64,000 nucleotides of DNA from the NCBI GenBank assembly GCA_036746315.1, contig DAIOEK010000002.1, forward strand, positions 1 through 64,000, read 5' to 3'. Every line of letters starts with the position of its first letter. Position 1 is the stretch's first letter. The DNA comes from DAIOEK01 sp036746315 (lineage in GTDB: Bacteria; Chloroflexota; Anaerolineae; Anaerolineales; Anaerolineaceae). Below the pieces are notes generated by a model. It did not search any database. It saw only the letters and a list, made by a program, of their open reading frames with translations, and had not been told where the DNA came from. A program made the position numbers and the translations under genes. Positions 17,718 to 26,496 of this stretch are shown here, in pieces.

Positions 17718-18675
17718 TTTTCATCAGAAGCTGCGTGCCCGCTTCGGACAGGCACAAAAAGTATTGGTAGTTTCACATGTACGACCGGATGGCGATGCCA
17801 TCGGCGCCCTGCTGGCAATGGGATTGGGCTTGCAGGGTGCTGGTAAGCAGGTGGAGATGGTGCTCTCGGATGGCGTGCCGGCAAGTTTCCGTCACCTGGC
17901 GGGGGCGGATCAGGTGCTGAAGAAAGCCACCCAACCCGCCGACCTGGTGGTTACGGTGGATTGCTCCGATCTGAAACGGACCGGCAGCGCGCTGGAAGGA
18001 TACGCCAAACCGCAGATCAACATCGATCATCATGTGACCAACGACGGATTCGGAGAGTTGAACTTCATCGATCCGCACGCAGTGGCGACCTGCGAGATCA
18101 TCAGCGAGTACTTTGAAGCGTGGGGGTTCTCCTTCACCGTGGATATTGCCAATGCGCTGATGGCTGGCATTGTCGCCGATACCCTCGGCTTTCGCACATC
18201 CAACATGCGCCCATCCGCGCTGCGGCATGCGGCGGACCTGATGGAGCGGGGTGCTGATCTGCCCGAGCAGTACAGCCGGGCGCTCTTGCGCAGGTCTTTG
18301 CCGGCTGCCCGTTACTGGGGCGCCGGGCTGTCCAGCCTGAAGAGCGAGGGTGGGCTGGTATACGGTACGCTGCGGTTGTCGGATCGTAAGGATTGCGACT
18401 ACCCGGGGAACGACGATGCCGACTTGATCAATATCCTCTCCGCCATTGATGGCTTTGAGATCGCCATGATCTATGTTGAACAGAATAATGGTACGGTGAA
18501 GATTAGCTGGCGCTCGGTGCCGGGTATTGATGTATCGCAGATTGCCGCCCGGTTCGGCGGCGGCGGACATGCCGCCGCTGCGGGGGCGGATATCCCTGGC
18601 ACGCTGGAAGAAATTCAGGCACAAACATTAGCCACAACCATACAATTTCTGGAAATGAAACATAAAAATGGTTAG
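17707..18675 (+). CDS. nrnA: DHH-family phosphoesterase, NrnA type
   Basis: A 322-residue two-domain DHH/DHHA1 phosphoesterase of the NrnA class, which degrades nanoRNA dinucleotides and often pAp, and in some species pApA from cyclic-di-AMP. SHVRPDGDAIGAL holds the first metal Asp residues, VTVDCSD the next, and NIDHHVTN is the name-giving DHH motif near residue 104. The C-terminal DHHA1 domain ends with RFGGGGHAAAAGADI. It overlaps rbfA by 11 bases, the common operon order. Since the window also encodes cyclic-di-AMP-receptor-like proteins, a role in c-di-AMP turnover is possible but not shown. Confidence 0.9.
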   Translation: MEADFHQKLRARFGQAQKVLVVSHVRPDGDAIGALLAMGLGLQGAGKQVEMVLSDGVPASFRHLAGADQVLKKATQPADLVVTVDCSDLKRTGSALEGYAKPQINIDHHVTNDGFGELNFIDPHAVATCEIISEYFEAWGFSFTVDIANALMAGIVADTLGFRTSNMRPSALRHAADLMERGADLPEQYSRALLRRSLPAARYWGAGLSSLKSEGGLVYGTLRLSDRKDCDYPGNDDADLINILSAIDGFEIAMIYVEQNNGTVKISWRSVPGIDVSQIAARFGGGGHAAAAGADIPGTLEEIQAQTLATTIQFLEMKHKNG

Positions 18676-18707
18676 AATTAATAAATAGTATCCGGGGAAA
18701 AAATCAT

Positions 18708-19616
18708 ATGGATCAAAATCAGTTTGATGTAAAAAATGCAATTTCAGGGGTGTTGGTCGTGGATAAACCGATCGGCATGACTTCACACGATGTGGTTCAG
18801 GTGATCCGCAACGGCACGAAAATCCGCCGCGCCGGACATACCGGAACCCTCGATCCACGCGCATCGGGCGTTCTGGTGGTTCTGGTCGGACCGGCGGTGC
18901 GGTTGAGCGAATACATCTCCGCATCGGATAAACGCTACCAGGCAATCGTGCGTATGGGCGCCACCACTGACACTTACGATGAAGAAGGCAAGATCACAAC
19001 CTCATCTTCGGTGGAAATTACGGAAGCGCAATTCGAAGAATCATTGAAACAATTCGTCGGCGAGATCGAACAGGTTCCGCCGCCATACTCTGCCATCAAA
19101 ATTCAGGGCAAAAAAGCCTACGAGATGGCGCGCGCAGGCAAGGAGGTTGACCTCTCTCCGCGCAAGATCAACGTTTACAGCCTCGAGTTGTTGGAGTGGG
19201 CGCCGCCGGAGGCGGTGATCGATGTTTACTGCTCTTCGGGCACCTATGTGCGATCGCTTGCCAACGACCTGGGCAAATCGCTGGGCTGCGGCGCCTACCT
19301 GGTGGGTCTGCGCCGCACCAAGAGCGGCAGGTTCACCCTGCGTGATGCGGTCTCGCTGCGCAAACTCCGTGAAGCCTTCGAACAGGGCAACTGGTATCAA
19401 TATCTGATCCCGGCTGCCGAGGCGCTTTCGGAATGGCCGGCAGTGGAACTCGACGCCGACCAGGTGGATGCCATCCGCCACGGGCACCGGGTCCCCGCCG
19501 AGGCGGGCGCGACCGGTTGGGCGCGTGGTGTAAGCGAGCAGGGTGAGCTGGTTGCCCTGCTGGAAGCGAATGCCGACAGCTCGGAGTGGCAGCCTAAAAA
19601 GGTCTTCTTCTCCTGA
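18708..19616 (+). CDS. truB: tRNA pseudouridine(55) synthase TruB
   Basis: A 302-residue TruB that forms pseudouridine 55 in the T-loop of tRNAs. GVLVVDKPIGMTSHDVV opens the fold, and the catalytic Asp is in HTGTLDPRASGVL near residue 48. YVRSLANDLG and the C-terminal PUA-like part complete the family. A TAGAAT box near 18674 and a GGGG ribosome site precede the ATG, so there may be an internal promoter. The only slight oddity is RASG in place of the common LATG after the catalytic Asp. Confidence 0.96.
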   Translation: MDQNQFDVKNAISGVLVVDKPIGMTSHDVVQVIRNGTKIRRAGHTGTLDPRASGVLVVLVGPAVRLSEYISASDKRYQAIVRMGATTDTYDEEGKITTSSSVEITEAQFEESLKQFVGEIEQVPPPYSAIKIQGKKAYEMARAGKEVDLSPRKINVYSLELLEWAPPEAVIDVYCSSGTYVRSLANDLGKSLGCGAYLVGLRRTKSGRFTLRDAVSLRKLREAFEQGNWYQYLIPAAEALSEWPAVELDADQVDAIRHGHRVPAEAGATGWARGVSEQGELVALLEANADSSEWQPKKVFFS

Positions 19617-19646
19617 TCGCAACCGGCCAATCAGCGGACATCATCC

Positions 19647-20567
19647 ATGCAGCCTTACAGTGGGTTACCGACACAGCAAATTACGAATTCCTGGCTGACG
19701 ATAGGCTCCTTTGATGGAGTGCATATCGGTCACCAGAAATTGATCGCGGATATGGTGCAGGGCGCGCATGAACAGGGCTGCCTGGCGGGCGTGCTGACGT
19801 TTGTACCGCATCCTGCCGAGGTGCTGCGTGGTATTCCGGATGGCTTTTACCTTTCCACCCCGGAAGAAAAAAACATGCTGCTGGCCGACCTGGGGGTGGA
19901 TTTCGTGATCAGCATGCCCTTCACCAGCGAGATCGCCGGTTGGGATGCGCATAGGTTTCTTTTGGCGGTGACGGACGCCGTAAAAGTGAAGCGGCTCATC
20001 GTAGGGGAGGGCTTTGCGCTGGGCAAGGGCAGAGCTGGCACCACGCAGGTACTGCGTGAAGCCGGCAGCAGGTTCGGTTATGAATTGCAAACGGTTTTGC
20101 CGGTCACCCGGGATGAGGAAGTGTGTTCCTCCAGCCTGATCCGTTCCATCCTTTCGCTGGGAGATGTGGAAAAAGCCAGCCAGTTCCTGGGGCGTCCTTA
20201 TTCCGTGGTCGGAAAGATCATCCACGGCGATGGCCGCGGGCATCAGATCGGCTTTCCCACGGCCAACGTGCAGCTCTCGCCGCGGCGGCTGCTGCCTGCC
20301 AACGGTGTGTATGTGTGCCGGGTGGCACTGACGGGGGAAATGTACGGCGCTGTGACCAACATCGGCGTGCGTCCCACCTTTGTCGACACACCCACGGCGC
20401 CGGTCTTCGAGGTGCATCTGCTGGATTATTCAGGCGACCTGTACGGGAAGGATCTAACGGTTTCCTTTGTCCGCCGCCTGCGCGAAGAAAAGAAATTCTT
20501 TTCAGTGAACCAGTTGATCGAGCAAATCCACCAGGATATTCTGACGGCACGAAAGGTTCTCGCATGA
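19647..20567 (+). CDS. ribF: bifunctional riboflavin kinase/FAD synthetase RibF
   Basis: A 306-residue enzyme making FMN from riboflavin and then FAD. The N-terminal nucleotidyltransferase domain has LTIGSFDGVHIGHQKLI, and SSLIRSILSLGDVEKA ends that domain. The C-terminal kinase domain has GRGHQIGFPTANV and the metal-binding TN pair in AVTNIGVRPTF. Length and domain order are standard. It follows truB by 30 bases and overlaps the next gene by ATGA. That next gene encodes a ThyX-like protein, which would use FAD, so the coupling makes biochemical sense. Confidence 0.95.
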   Translation: MQPYSGLPTQQITNSWLTIGSFDGVHIGHQKLIADMVQGAHEQGCLAGVLTFVPHPAEVLRGIPDGFYLSTPEEKNMLLADLGVDFVISMPFTSEIAGWDAHRFLLAVTDAVKVKRLIVGEGFALGKGRAGTTQVLREAGSRFGYELQTVLPVTRDEEVCSSSLIRSILSLGDVEKASQFLGRPYSVVGKIIHGDGRGHQIGFPTANVQLSPRRLLPANGVYVCRVALTGEMYGAVTNIGVRPTFVDTPTAPVFEVHLLDYSGDLYGKDLTVSFVRRLREEKKFFSVNQLIEQIHQDILTARKVLA

Positions 20568-21979
20568 CCGATTTTCCCCGCCAGGTTTATCTGCTCAACC
20601 CCGGGGAATTCAGCCCCGAGACGATCGCCGTGGCGTTTGCCAAGACATCCCGTTCCCCCGAATCCTTCATCGATATCGCCCGCGAGCTCTCGGATGAGAA
20701 GAGTGGGGAATTCAACGAAAAGTGGGTGGTGGGTTACGGACATTCCTCGGTGGCGGAACATGCGGTGCTGCATATTGCCATCGAAAACGTCTCCCGCCTG
20801 GCGGTCGAAGCGATTGAATCCAGCCGGCTGGCGTCTTTTACCGAAAAATCCACCCGCTATCAAAAATGGTCACCCGAGGCGTATTTCACGCCGCAGGAGA
20901 TCGTGGATGCCGGTCTGGAGCAGGATTACCGGAATGGCTGCCGCCGCCTGTTCGAAGCCTATGAACATTCGCTGCCGCTCTGCCGCGAGGTGATCGCCGC
21001 CAGTTGTGGGCGCACCCCCGGCGAAAGTGATGCCGCCTACGAGCGCAGGCTGAAATCGGTGTATGTCGATTCCAGCCGGTTCTTGCTGCCCGCCGCATCC
21101 CTGGCAAACGTGGGGATGACGATCAACGCCCGCACGCTCGAGCACCTGATCTCCAAGATGCTCAGCCATCCGCTGGCTGAGGTGCGCCGGATCGGTGAGG
21201 AAATGAAGGCGGTTGCCGTGGCTGAGATCCCCACCCTGGTGAAATATGCCGGGCACAACCCGTATTTGCAGGAGGCGCAGAGCCTGGCGCTGCCGGCTGC
21301 CCCGCCTGACCTGCACGCGGAGAGGGATTTCTGCCGCCTGGTGGATCATACCGCCGACGGGGAAACGCGCTTTCTGGCTGCCTGTCTGTACCGCTACGGT
21401 TCGGCGGATTATGCCGCCTGTCAGCACCGGGTGCAGCGGATGTCGCCCGCAGAGCAGGAAGCGCTGCTGCAAAGCGCATTGGGCAGAATGGGCAGGTTCG
21501 ATTATCCGCTGCGTGAAGCCGAATACATTACCTACACCTTCGATACGATCATGGATCAGGGCGCGTATTACGAAGTGAAACGCCACCGGATGATGACCCA
21601 GTCCCCCCAGGAACTTGTCTGTTCGCTCGGGTTTGCCACGCCCCGGCTGTTCCACCAGGCTGGCTTCGAAGCAGAGTATCGGGCGGTGATGGAAGAGACC
21701 CGCACCGTCTGGCAGGGATTGCAGACAAAGGCTCCCGCCGCGGCGGCTTACGTGGTGCCCAACGGGTTTTACCGGCGGGTGCTGCTCAGCATGAATTTGC
21801 GTGAAGCCTTCCACTTCACCCAGCTGCGTTCCGCCCCGGGCGCGCATTACTCGGTGCGCCTGCTTGCCCAACGCATGGCAGAGCAGATCCGGCAGGTGCA
21901 TCCGCTGCTGGGCGCATATCTGCGCCCCAATCCTCAGGAAACCTGGCAGTCGGTTCTGCACGAAAACTTCATCGATTAA
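20564..21979 (+). CDS. double-length ThyX-like FAD-dependent thymidylate synthase homologue
   Basis: A 471-residue protein with two ThyX-like halves. The N-terminal half carries YGHSSVAEHAVLHIAIEN and SFTEKSTRYQKWSPE near residues 60-105. The C-terminal half carries YEVKRHRMMTQSPQEL near 330-350 and FHFTQLRSAPGAHYSVR near 410, comparable to the RHRxxSxNxxSxR signature but not matching it fully. Classic ThyX is about 220-250 residues and tetrameric, so this is an internally duplicated relative. It may make dTMP, but catalytic competence is uncertain. The frame is open further upstream in ribF, but the coupled ATG at 20564 gives the natural start. It ends the nusA operon. Confidence 0.75.
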   Translation: MTDFPRQVYLLNPGEFSPETIAVAFAKTSRSPESFIDIARELSDEKSGEFNEKWVVGYGHSSVAEHAVLHIAIENVSRLAVEAIESSRLASFTEKSTRYQKWSPEAYFTPQEIVDAGLEQDYRNGCRRLFEAYEHSLPLCREVIAASCGRTPGESDAAYERRLKSVYVDSSRFLLPAASLANVGMTINARTLEHLISKMLSHPLAEVRRIGEEMKAVAVAEIPTLVKYAGHNPYLQEAQSLALPAAPPDLHAERDFCRLVDHTADGETRFLAACLYRYGSADYAACQHRVQRMSPAEQEALLQSALGRMGRFDYPLREAEYITYTFDTIMDQGAYYEVKRHRMMTQSPQELVCSLGFATPRLFHQAGFEAEYRAVMEETRTVWQGLQTKAPAAAAYVVPNGFYRRVLLSMNLREAFHFTQLRSAPGAHYSVRLLAQRMAEQIRQVHPLLGAYLRPNPQETWQSVLHENFID

Positions 21980-22011
21980 GCAATACGATATTTAGGGGGA
22001 AAAAACCCGCG

Positions 22012-22746
22012 TTAATTCTTGTCGGGTGTATTCAGACTGAAGAAAAATTCGGTGCCCTGATTGTAGGCGCTCTCGAACCAGATGCGCCCCTGCTGCAATT
22101 CGACCAGCCGCTTGGTGATATAAAGTCCCAGCCCTGTGCCGGGGATATCCCGCACCTGCACATCTTCGGTGCGGTAATAGCGCTGAAAGATTTTCTTCTG
22201 GTCCTCTTTTTTGATGCCGATGCCGGTATCGCGTACCGAGAAGATGACCTCGCCGTCTGCATGCGTGGCCGAGATGGTGATCTTTCCGCCGGGCAGCGTG
22301 TACTTGGCGGCGTTGCTCAACAGGTTGGTGAAGATCTGCGCCAGCCGGCTGCCATCCGCCTGCACGGCAGGCAAGCCTTCGAGGTCATTGGTCAGCAACA
22401 GCAGCCCCTTTTCTTCCAGTTGGGGCAGCAGGTCGTTGATCACTTCCCGCAGTACCAGGTCGGCATTGATCAGCGCCAGGTGGACCTTTACCCTGCCGGT
22501 ATCCAGTTTCGACGCATCGAGCAGATCGTTGATCAATTCCGCCATCCGCTCGGTATTGCTGATGATGGTCTTGAGAAAGCCGGTCTGCTGATGGTTTAAA
22601 TCCCCGGCGGCGCCGGTGAGCAGAATCTCAGCATACCCCTTGATGGAAACCAGGGGATTCTTCAACTCATGCGCCACCAGCGAGATGATCTCGTTCTGGG
22701 TGCCTTCTTCTACCGGTAAGGGTCCCTCTTGCGATAATTCGCTCAT
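22012..22746 (-). CDS. small soluble sensor histidine kinase
   Basis: A 244-residue histidine kinase with no membrane segment and no recognisable sensor domain, only about 25 residues before the kinase core. The HisKA motif is LVAHELKNPLVSIKGYAE with the phospho-His near residue 26, followed by N-box QIFTNLLSNAAKY, G1 VRDTGIGI and G2 GTGLGLYI. The ATG at 22746 has AGGGG upstream; the frame extends 36 bases further. No response regulator is adjacent, so it may act through a partner elsewhere or sense by protein contact. Confidence 0.85.
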   Translation of the reverse strand: MSELSQEGPLPVEEGTQNEIISLVAHELKNPLVSIKGYAEILLTGAAGDLNHQQTGFLKTIISNTERMAELINDLLDASKLDTGRVKVHLALINADLVLREVINDLLPQLEEKGLLLLTNDLEGLPAVQADGSRLAQIFTNLLSNAAKYTLPGGKITISATHADGEVIFSVRDTGIGIKKEDQKKIFQRYYRTEDVQVRDIPGTGLGLYITKRLVELQQGRIWFESAYNQGTEFFFSLNTPDKN

Positions 22747-22904
22747 TACCCCTTTTGTATCACTAATAGCCAAACTGCGCAATAAAGGAACTGTGAAGAA
22801 TTTAGCCTTGCTCGAGTGAATTTCAGCGATGCTTTTACTCGCATTCCCTGAAACGGGCGGGTTGTGTATACTTTATCTATGCCGAACAACAAAAAGGAAT
22901 TGAT

Positions 22905-23816
22905 ATGAAGATTGCCATTCTTGGTTTGGGGGGCATTGCCCGTAAATATTATCTGCCTGTTCTGGCGGCAGAACCGGATCTTCGCCTGCTGATACATTCC
23001 CGTACCGCAGAATCCACGGAACAGGCGAAGGCGGCCTTCCGGATTGCGGAAACCGCCCGCAGTGTGGATGAGATCATCGAATGGCAGCCGGATGCGGCTT
23101 TCGTGCTGACCACCTCCGCCACACACTACGAGCTGGTCAAAACCCTGCTGAATGCCGGGGTGGATGTGTTTGTGGAAAAGCCCGCCACTCTTACCGTGCC
23201 GCAGACCCGCGAACTTGCCGAACTTGCGGATGCAGCGAAGCGGATATTAATGGTGGGGTTCAATCGCCGCTATGCGCCGCTGCATCGACGCGCCAGGGAG
23301 TATTGGGGCAGCCGCAAGGTGGAGCAGGCTGTTTTTACCAAGCTGCGGGTCAGCCCCTTCCACGATGATGTGCGCGCCCACCTGTACGACGACACCATCC
23401 ATCTGGTGGATGCCCTGCGCTACTATTGCGGTGAGGGCAGGGTGGTGCATAGCGAACTGCGCACCGATGGGCAGTTCACCGGCGCCACGGCGCTGATCGC
23501 GCTGGAAAGCGGCGGGATCGCGCAGGTGATCACCACCATGCGCGCCGGGCAGTGGCGTGAGCATTACCTGCTCGCCGGGGATGGACTGACCCTCGAAGTG
23601 GATGCTTTTCAGCGGCTCACCATCTCGCAGGGTGATGAACAGCGCGCCTGGCAGGAAGATTACGCATCGGGCAGGGATACCGCCAGCGGCCGCGGCTTCA
23701 GACCGGAGATCGAGCACTTCCTGGAATGTGTGCGAACACGCTCCCAACCCATGACCACCGCCCGGGATTCAATCAAAACACAGGAAATGGTGGAGGCGAT
23801 CATTGCCTGCGCATAA
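22905..23816 (+). CDS. Gfo/Idh/MocA family oxidoreductase
   Basis: A 303-residue NAD(P)-dependent dehydrogenase. MKIAILGLGGIARKYYLPVL is the Rossmann start, with the GxGGIA dinucleotide loop. FVEKPATLTVPQT carries the conserved Glu-Lys-Pro at about residue 92. The C-terminal domain has the typical DDTIHLVDALRYY with the catalytic-type His. Substrate, probably a sugar or cyclitol derivative, cannot be told. AAGGA lies before the ATG, and a TATACT box is at 22867-22872. It stands alone and ends at a strong hairpin. Confidence 0.88.
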   Translation: MKIAILGLGGIARKYYLPVLAAEPDLRLLIHSRTAESTEQAKAAFRIAETARSVDEIIEWQPDAAFVLTTSATHYELVKTLLNAGVDVFVEKPATLTVPQTRELAELADAAKRILMVGFNRRYAPLHRRAREYWGSRKVEQAVFTKLRVSPFHDDVRAHLYDDTIHLVDALRYYCGEGRVVHSELRTDGQFTGATALIALESGGIAQVITTMRAGQWREHYLLAGDGLTLEVDAFQRLTISQGDEQRAWQEDYASGRDTASGRGFRPEIEHFLECVRTRSQPMTTARDSIKTQEMVEAIIACA

Positions 23817-23858
23817 CGGCGTGAAATGTTGGGAACGGGATGTAATGCCGGAAAAATA

Positions 23859-23890
23859 TTGAGGGCTGTTCAAAAATGAACAGCCCTCAA
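23859..23890. terminator. bidirectional intrinsic terminator
   Basis: TTGAGGGCTGTTC (23859-23871) pairs perfectly with GAACAGCCCTCAA (23878-23890) around AAAAAT, between the oxidoreductase and the convergent lipoprotein gene. Confidence 0.75.
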
Positions 23891-23898
23891 TCGTCAGT

Positions 23899-25041
23899 TT
23901 ATCCGGGGATACAGTAACAATAGGGCTCGCCCGCCCAACCATAGGGGCATCCCCATGGCGGAGGCTGGCAGCCTTGCACGATGGTGGGTGTCGCTGTGCC
24001 CGGTCTGGGTGTGCCGGTTGGTTCTTCGCGCGGGCAGCTCTGCGGTTCGAGACCGGTGAGTTCGAAATTCATGGCATCGCGGCAGGTGTTATCCACGCCC
24101 CACAGCATGTTGAGCGGGTAGTAATCGTTGCCGCGGATGGGTGAGCCGGCGTCGGATTCGGTAAAGCGGTCCACATAATCGAGTTTGGTCTGATCCTTCA
24201 TTCCGGCATCGGCCAGCACGCCCAGCATGTAACTGCTGGCAGGGAAGGCGCGTTTGAAGGCGAACTGCACGGTGGAGCGGGTTCCGGCGTTGATGCGCAC
24301 CCAGGCGAGGTCGGGGTCGTCGCCGATACCGCTGTCGAACAGCAGCTTCTCGTAGCCGTCGCCATCCAGCGGGGCATCGGATTTGACGGAGGACAACCCG
24401 CCGGTATCATGGTCCTGGTCCTGCCACACCTGCACACGGTCCGTGCTCCACTCCTTTGAGAAAGGCGGCTTGGCGAGGATGATGTAATCGCCGAAGCCGT
24501 CGCGGTCTTTATCGATCTCCACGGCATACTGAATGCCGAGCTCGTTGTTGGGATTGGTACCGATCAACTCGATGGAGACGAAGGTCCACGCGCCGGATTG
24601 GAGGAAGTTGAAGGTTTTGATGTCAAGATCGGGGACGTAGGTCATATCCTGCAGGAAAGGACGTTCGAGGCGGTTGATCTTGTACGAATCGCCATAGGGG
24701 GCGCGTTTTTCAGGGGCGGTATCCTTGGAGGGCACATCGTAGACCAGGAAGCCGAAGGGCACACTGCCCGGGGGTACATCTTTGTGGATGATCTCGACGG
24801 TAGCGGTGGCTTCGGGCGGCGGCGGTTCGGCAGTGGGCGGTTCGGCGGTGGGAGGTTCCGCGGTGGGTGGTTCGGTTGTCTCGGTCGGCCACGGGGTGGC
24901 GGACGGGATGATTTCGAAAGTAGGTTGTGCCTGTTCTTGATCTGTTTTGGAGATGTTGTAGCCAGCAACCTGGCAGGCAATGATGATCAGCAGTAAGAGG
25001 GCGCCAACCAGTGAATAAGTTACTCTGGTTCGCCTGTTCAT
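23899..25041 (-). CDS. surface lipoprotein, tandem copy A
   Basis: A 380-residue predicted lipoprotein of unknown function. After MNRRTRV comes a hydrophobic signal ending in the lipobox IIAC (Cys near residue 23). A Pro/Thr/Glu linker with three copies of AEPPT follows (about residues 55-75). The body (about 85-335) contains many Asp/Gly turns such as IDKDRDGFGDY and DQDHDTGG and looks like a beta-rich, possibly calcium-binding exodomain. It ends after a second PT-rich linker in a Cys-rich tail (CQPPPWGCPYGW, then CYCIPG). The ATG at 25041 follows AGGAGGAG. The core matches its neighbour base for base; only the tail differs. Confidence 0.75.
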   Translation of the reverse strand: MNRRTRVTYSLVGALLLLIIIACQVAGYNISKTDQEQAQPTFEIIPSATPWPTETTEPPTAEPPTAEPPTAEPPPPEATATVEIIHKDVPPGSVPFGFLVYDVPSKDTAPEKRAPYGDSYKINRLERPFLQDMTYVPDLDIKTFNFLQSGAWTFVSIELIGTNPNNELGIQYAVEIDKDRDGFGDYIILAKPPFSKEWSTDRVQVWQDQDHDTGGLSSVKSDAPLDGDGYEKLLFDSGIGDDPDLAWVRINAGTRSTVQFAFKRAFPASSYMLGVLADAGMKDQTKLDYVDRFTESDAGSPIRGNDYYPLNMLWGVDNTCRDAMNFELTGLEPQSCPREEPTGTPRPGTATPTIVQGCQPPPWGCPYGWAGEPYCYCIPG

Positions 25042-25043
25042 AT
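24018..25043. repeat. direct repeat, copy 1 (1,026 bp)
   Basis: Bases 24018-25043 appear identical to 25322-26347, an offset of 1,304 bases. The repeat covers the shared core of two lipoprotein genes from just before the tail to just past the start codon. Identity stops at 25044 on one side and within the PT linker on the other. Confidence 0.85.
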
Positions 25044-25155
25044 CTCCTCCTGTTATGTAATGAGTGTATAACAAACCCAAATGGAATGCAATGAGTGTTC
25101 TTTTGAAATACACTCACGCAGGGTTGTATGTCGTCAGGAGGGTAAAGAGAGGGAA

Positions 25156-25190
25156 GTATCCAGCCACCCGCTATACGGGTGGCTGGATAC
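25156..25190 (-). terminator. intrinsic terminator of lipoprotein copy B
   Basis: A perfect 15-bp stem, GTATCCAGCCACCCG (25156-25170) with its complement at 25176-25190, loop CTATA, lies just after the stop of the gene ending at 25200. The minus-strand exit is pyrimidine rich. Confidence 0.75.
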
Positions 25191-25199
25191 TCGTAATGA

Positions 25200-26345
25200 C
25201 TAGTAAATGATCTGATTGCAAATACAAGTGTTTGGATCCCATATATACCACTGCCCTGTGCACCACGTTGGTGGCTGACAGGGTTCTACTCCAGTGGGTG
25301 TCGGCGTACCCGGCTTGGGTGTTGGTTCTTCGCGCGGGCAGCTCTGCGGTTCGAGACCGGTGAGTTCGAAATTCATGGCATCGCGGCAGGTGTTATCCAC
25401 GCCCCACAGCATGTTGAGCGGGTAGTAATCGTTGCCGCGGATGGGTGAGCCGGCGTCGGATTCGGTAAAGCGGTCCACATAATCGAGTTTGGTCTGATCC
25501 TTCATTCCGGCATCGGCCAGCACGCCCAGCATGTAACTGCTGGCAGGGAAGGCGCGTTTGAAGGCGAACTGCACGGTGGAGCGGGTTCCGGCGTTGATGC
25601 GCACCCAGGCGAGGTCGGGGTCGTCGCCGATACCGCTGTCGAACAGCAGCTTCTCGTAGCCGTCGCCATCCAGCGGGGCATCGGATTTGACGGAGGACAA
25701 CCCGCCGGTATCATGGTCCTGGTCCTGCCACACCTGCACACGGTCCGTGCTCCACTCCTTTGAGAAAGGCGGCTTGGCGAGGATGATGTAATCGCCGAAG
25801 CCGTCGCGGTCTTTATCGATCTCCACGGCATACTGAATGCCGAGCTCGTTGTTGGGATTGGTACCGATCAACTCGATGGAGACGAAGGTCCACGCGCCGG
25901 ATTGGAGGAAGTTGAAGGTTTTGATGTCAAGATCGGGGACGTAGGTCATATCCTGCAGGAAAGGACGTTCGAGGCGGTTGATCTTGTACGAATCGCCATA
26001 GGGGGCGCGTTTTTCAGGGGCGGTATCCTTGGAGGGCACATCGTAGACCAGGAAGCCGAAGGGCACACTGCCCGGGGGTACATCTTTGTGGATGATCTCG
26101 ACGGTAGCGGTGGCTTCGGGCGGCGGCGGTTCGGCAGTGGGCGGTTCGGCGGTGGGAGGTTCCGCGGTGGGTGGTTCGGTTGTCTCGGTCGGCCACGGGG
26201 TGGCGGACGGGATGATTTCGAAAGTAGGTTGTGCCTGTTCTTGATCTGTTTTGGAGATGTTGTAGCCAGCAACCTGGCAGGCAATGATGATCAGCAGTAA
26301 GAGGGCGCCAACCAGTGAATAAGTTACTCTGGTTCGCCTGTTCAT
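25200..26345 (-). CDS. surface lipoprotein, tandem copy B
   Basis: A 381-residue lipoprotein whose first ~340 residues equal those of copy A: signal with lipobox IIAC, AEPPT repeats, Asp-rich beta-type body. After PTPKPGTPTP the tail differs: CQPPTWCTGQWYIWD and CICNQIIY. Both tails keep a CQPP start and several Cys, so they look like alternative versions of one small Cys-rich module. The ribosome site is AGGAGGAAAT. It lies upstream of copy A on the same strand with its own terminator between, so each is probably a separate unit. Role unknown; surface attachment or binding is a guess. Confidence 0.75.
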   Translation of the reverse strand: MNRRTRVTYSLVGALLLLIIIACQVAGYNISKTDQEQAQPTFEIIPSATPWPTETTEPPTAEPPTAEPPTAEPPPPEATATVEIIHKDVPPGSVPFGFLVYDVPSKDTAPEKRAPYGDSYKINRLERPFLQDMTYVPDLDIKTFNFLQSGAWTFVSIELIGTNPNNELGIQYAVEIDKDRDGFGDYIILAKPPFSKEWSTDRVQVWQDQDHDTGGLSSVKSDAPLDGDGYEKLLFDSGIGDDPDLAWVRINAGTRSTVQFAFKRAFPASSYMLGVLADAGMKDQTKLDYVDRFTESDAGSPIRGNDYYPLNMLWGVDNTCRDAMNFELTGLEPQSCPREEPTPKPGTPTPTGVEPCQPPTWCTGQWYIWDPNTCICNQIIY

Positions 26346-26347
26346 AT
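25322..26347. repeat. direct repeat, copy 2 (1,026 bp)
   Basis: Second copy of the repeat described at 24018-25043. The roughly 36 bases upstream of it are still recognisably related to the other copy but carry about eight differences, in contrast to the core, where I saw none. Confidence 0.85.
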
Positions 26348-26496
26348 TTCCTCCTATTATCCAATGAGTTTATAGCAAACCCGAAAAGAGCGCAAACACT
26401 ATCACCAACCAGGTTAACAGATCAATTGCCATAAAATTTTTGCTTCCCGGTGAAAAACAAATGCCTGTATTCACAAATACCCGGTATCATTAACCA

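Noticed and set aside
24598..26300. Gly/Arg-rich frames antisense to the two lipoproteins
   Set aside because: Exact mirror of the duplicated PT-rich coding region; useful only as a sign that the copies are identical at base level.
23899..26345. Lipoprotein duplication as an assembly artefact
   Set aside because: The tails and upstream flanks differ in sequence, which a collapsed or duplicated assembly would not produce, although long reads should confirm.
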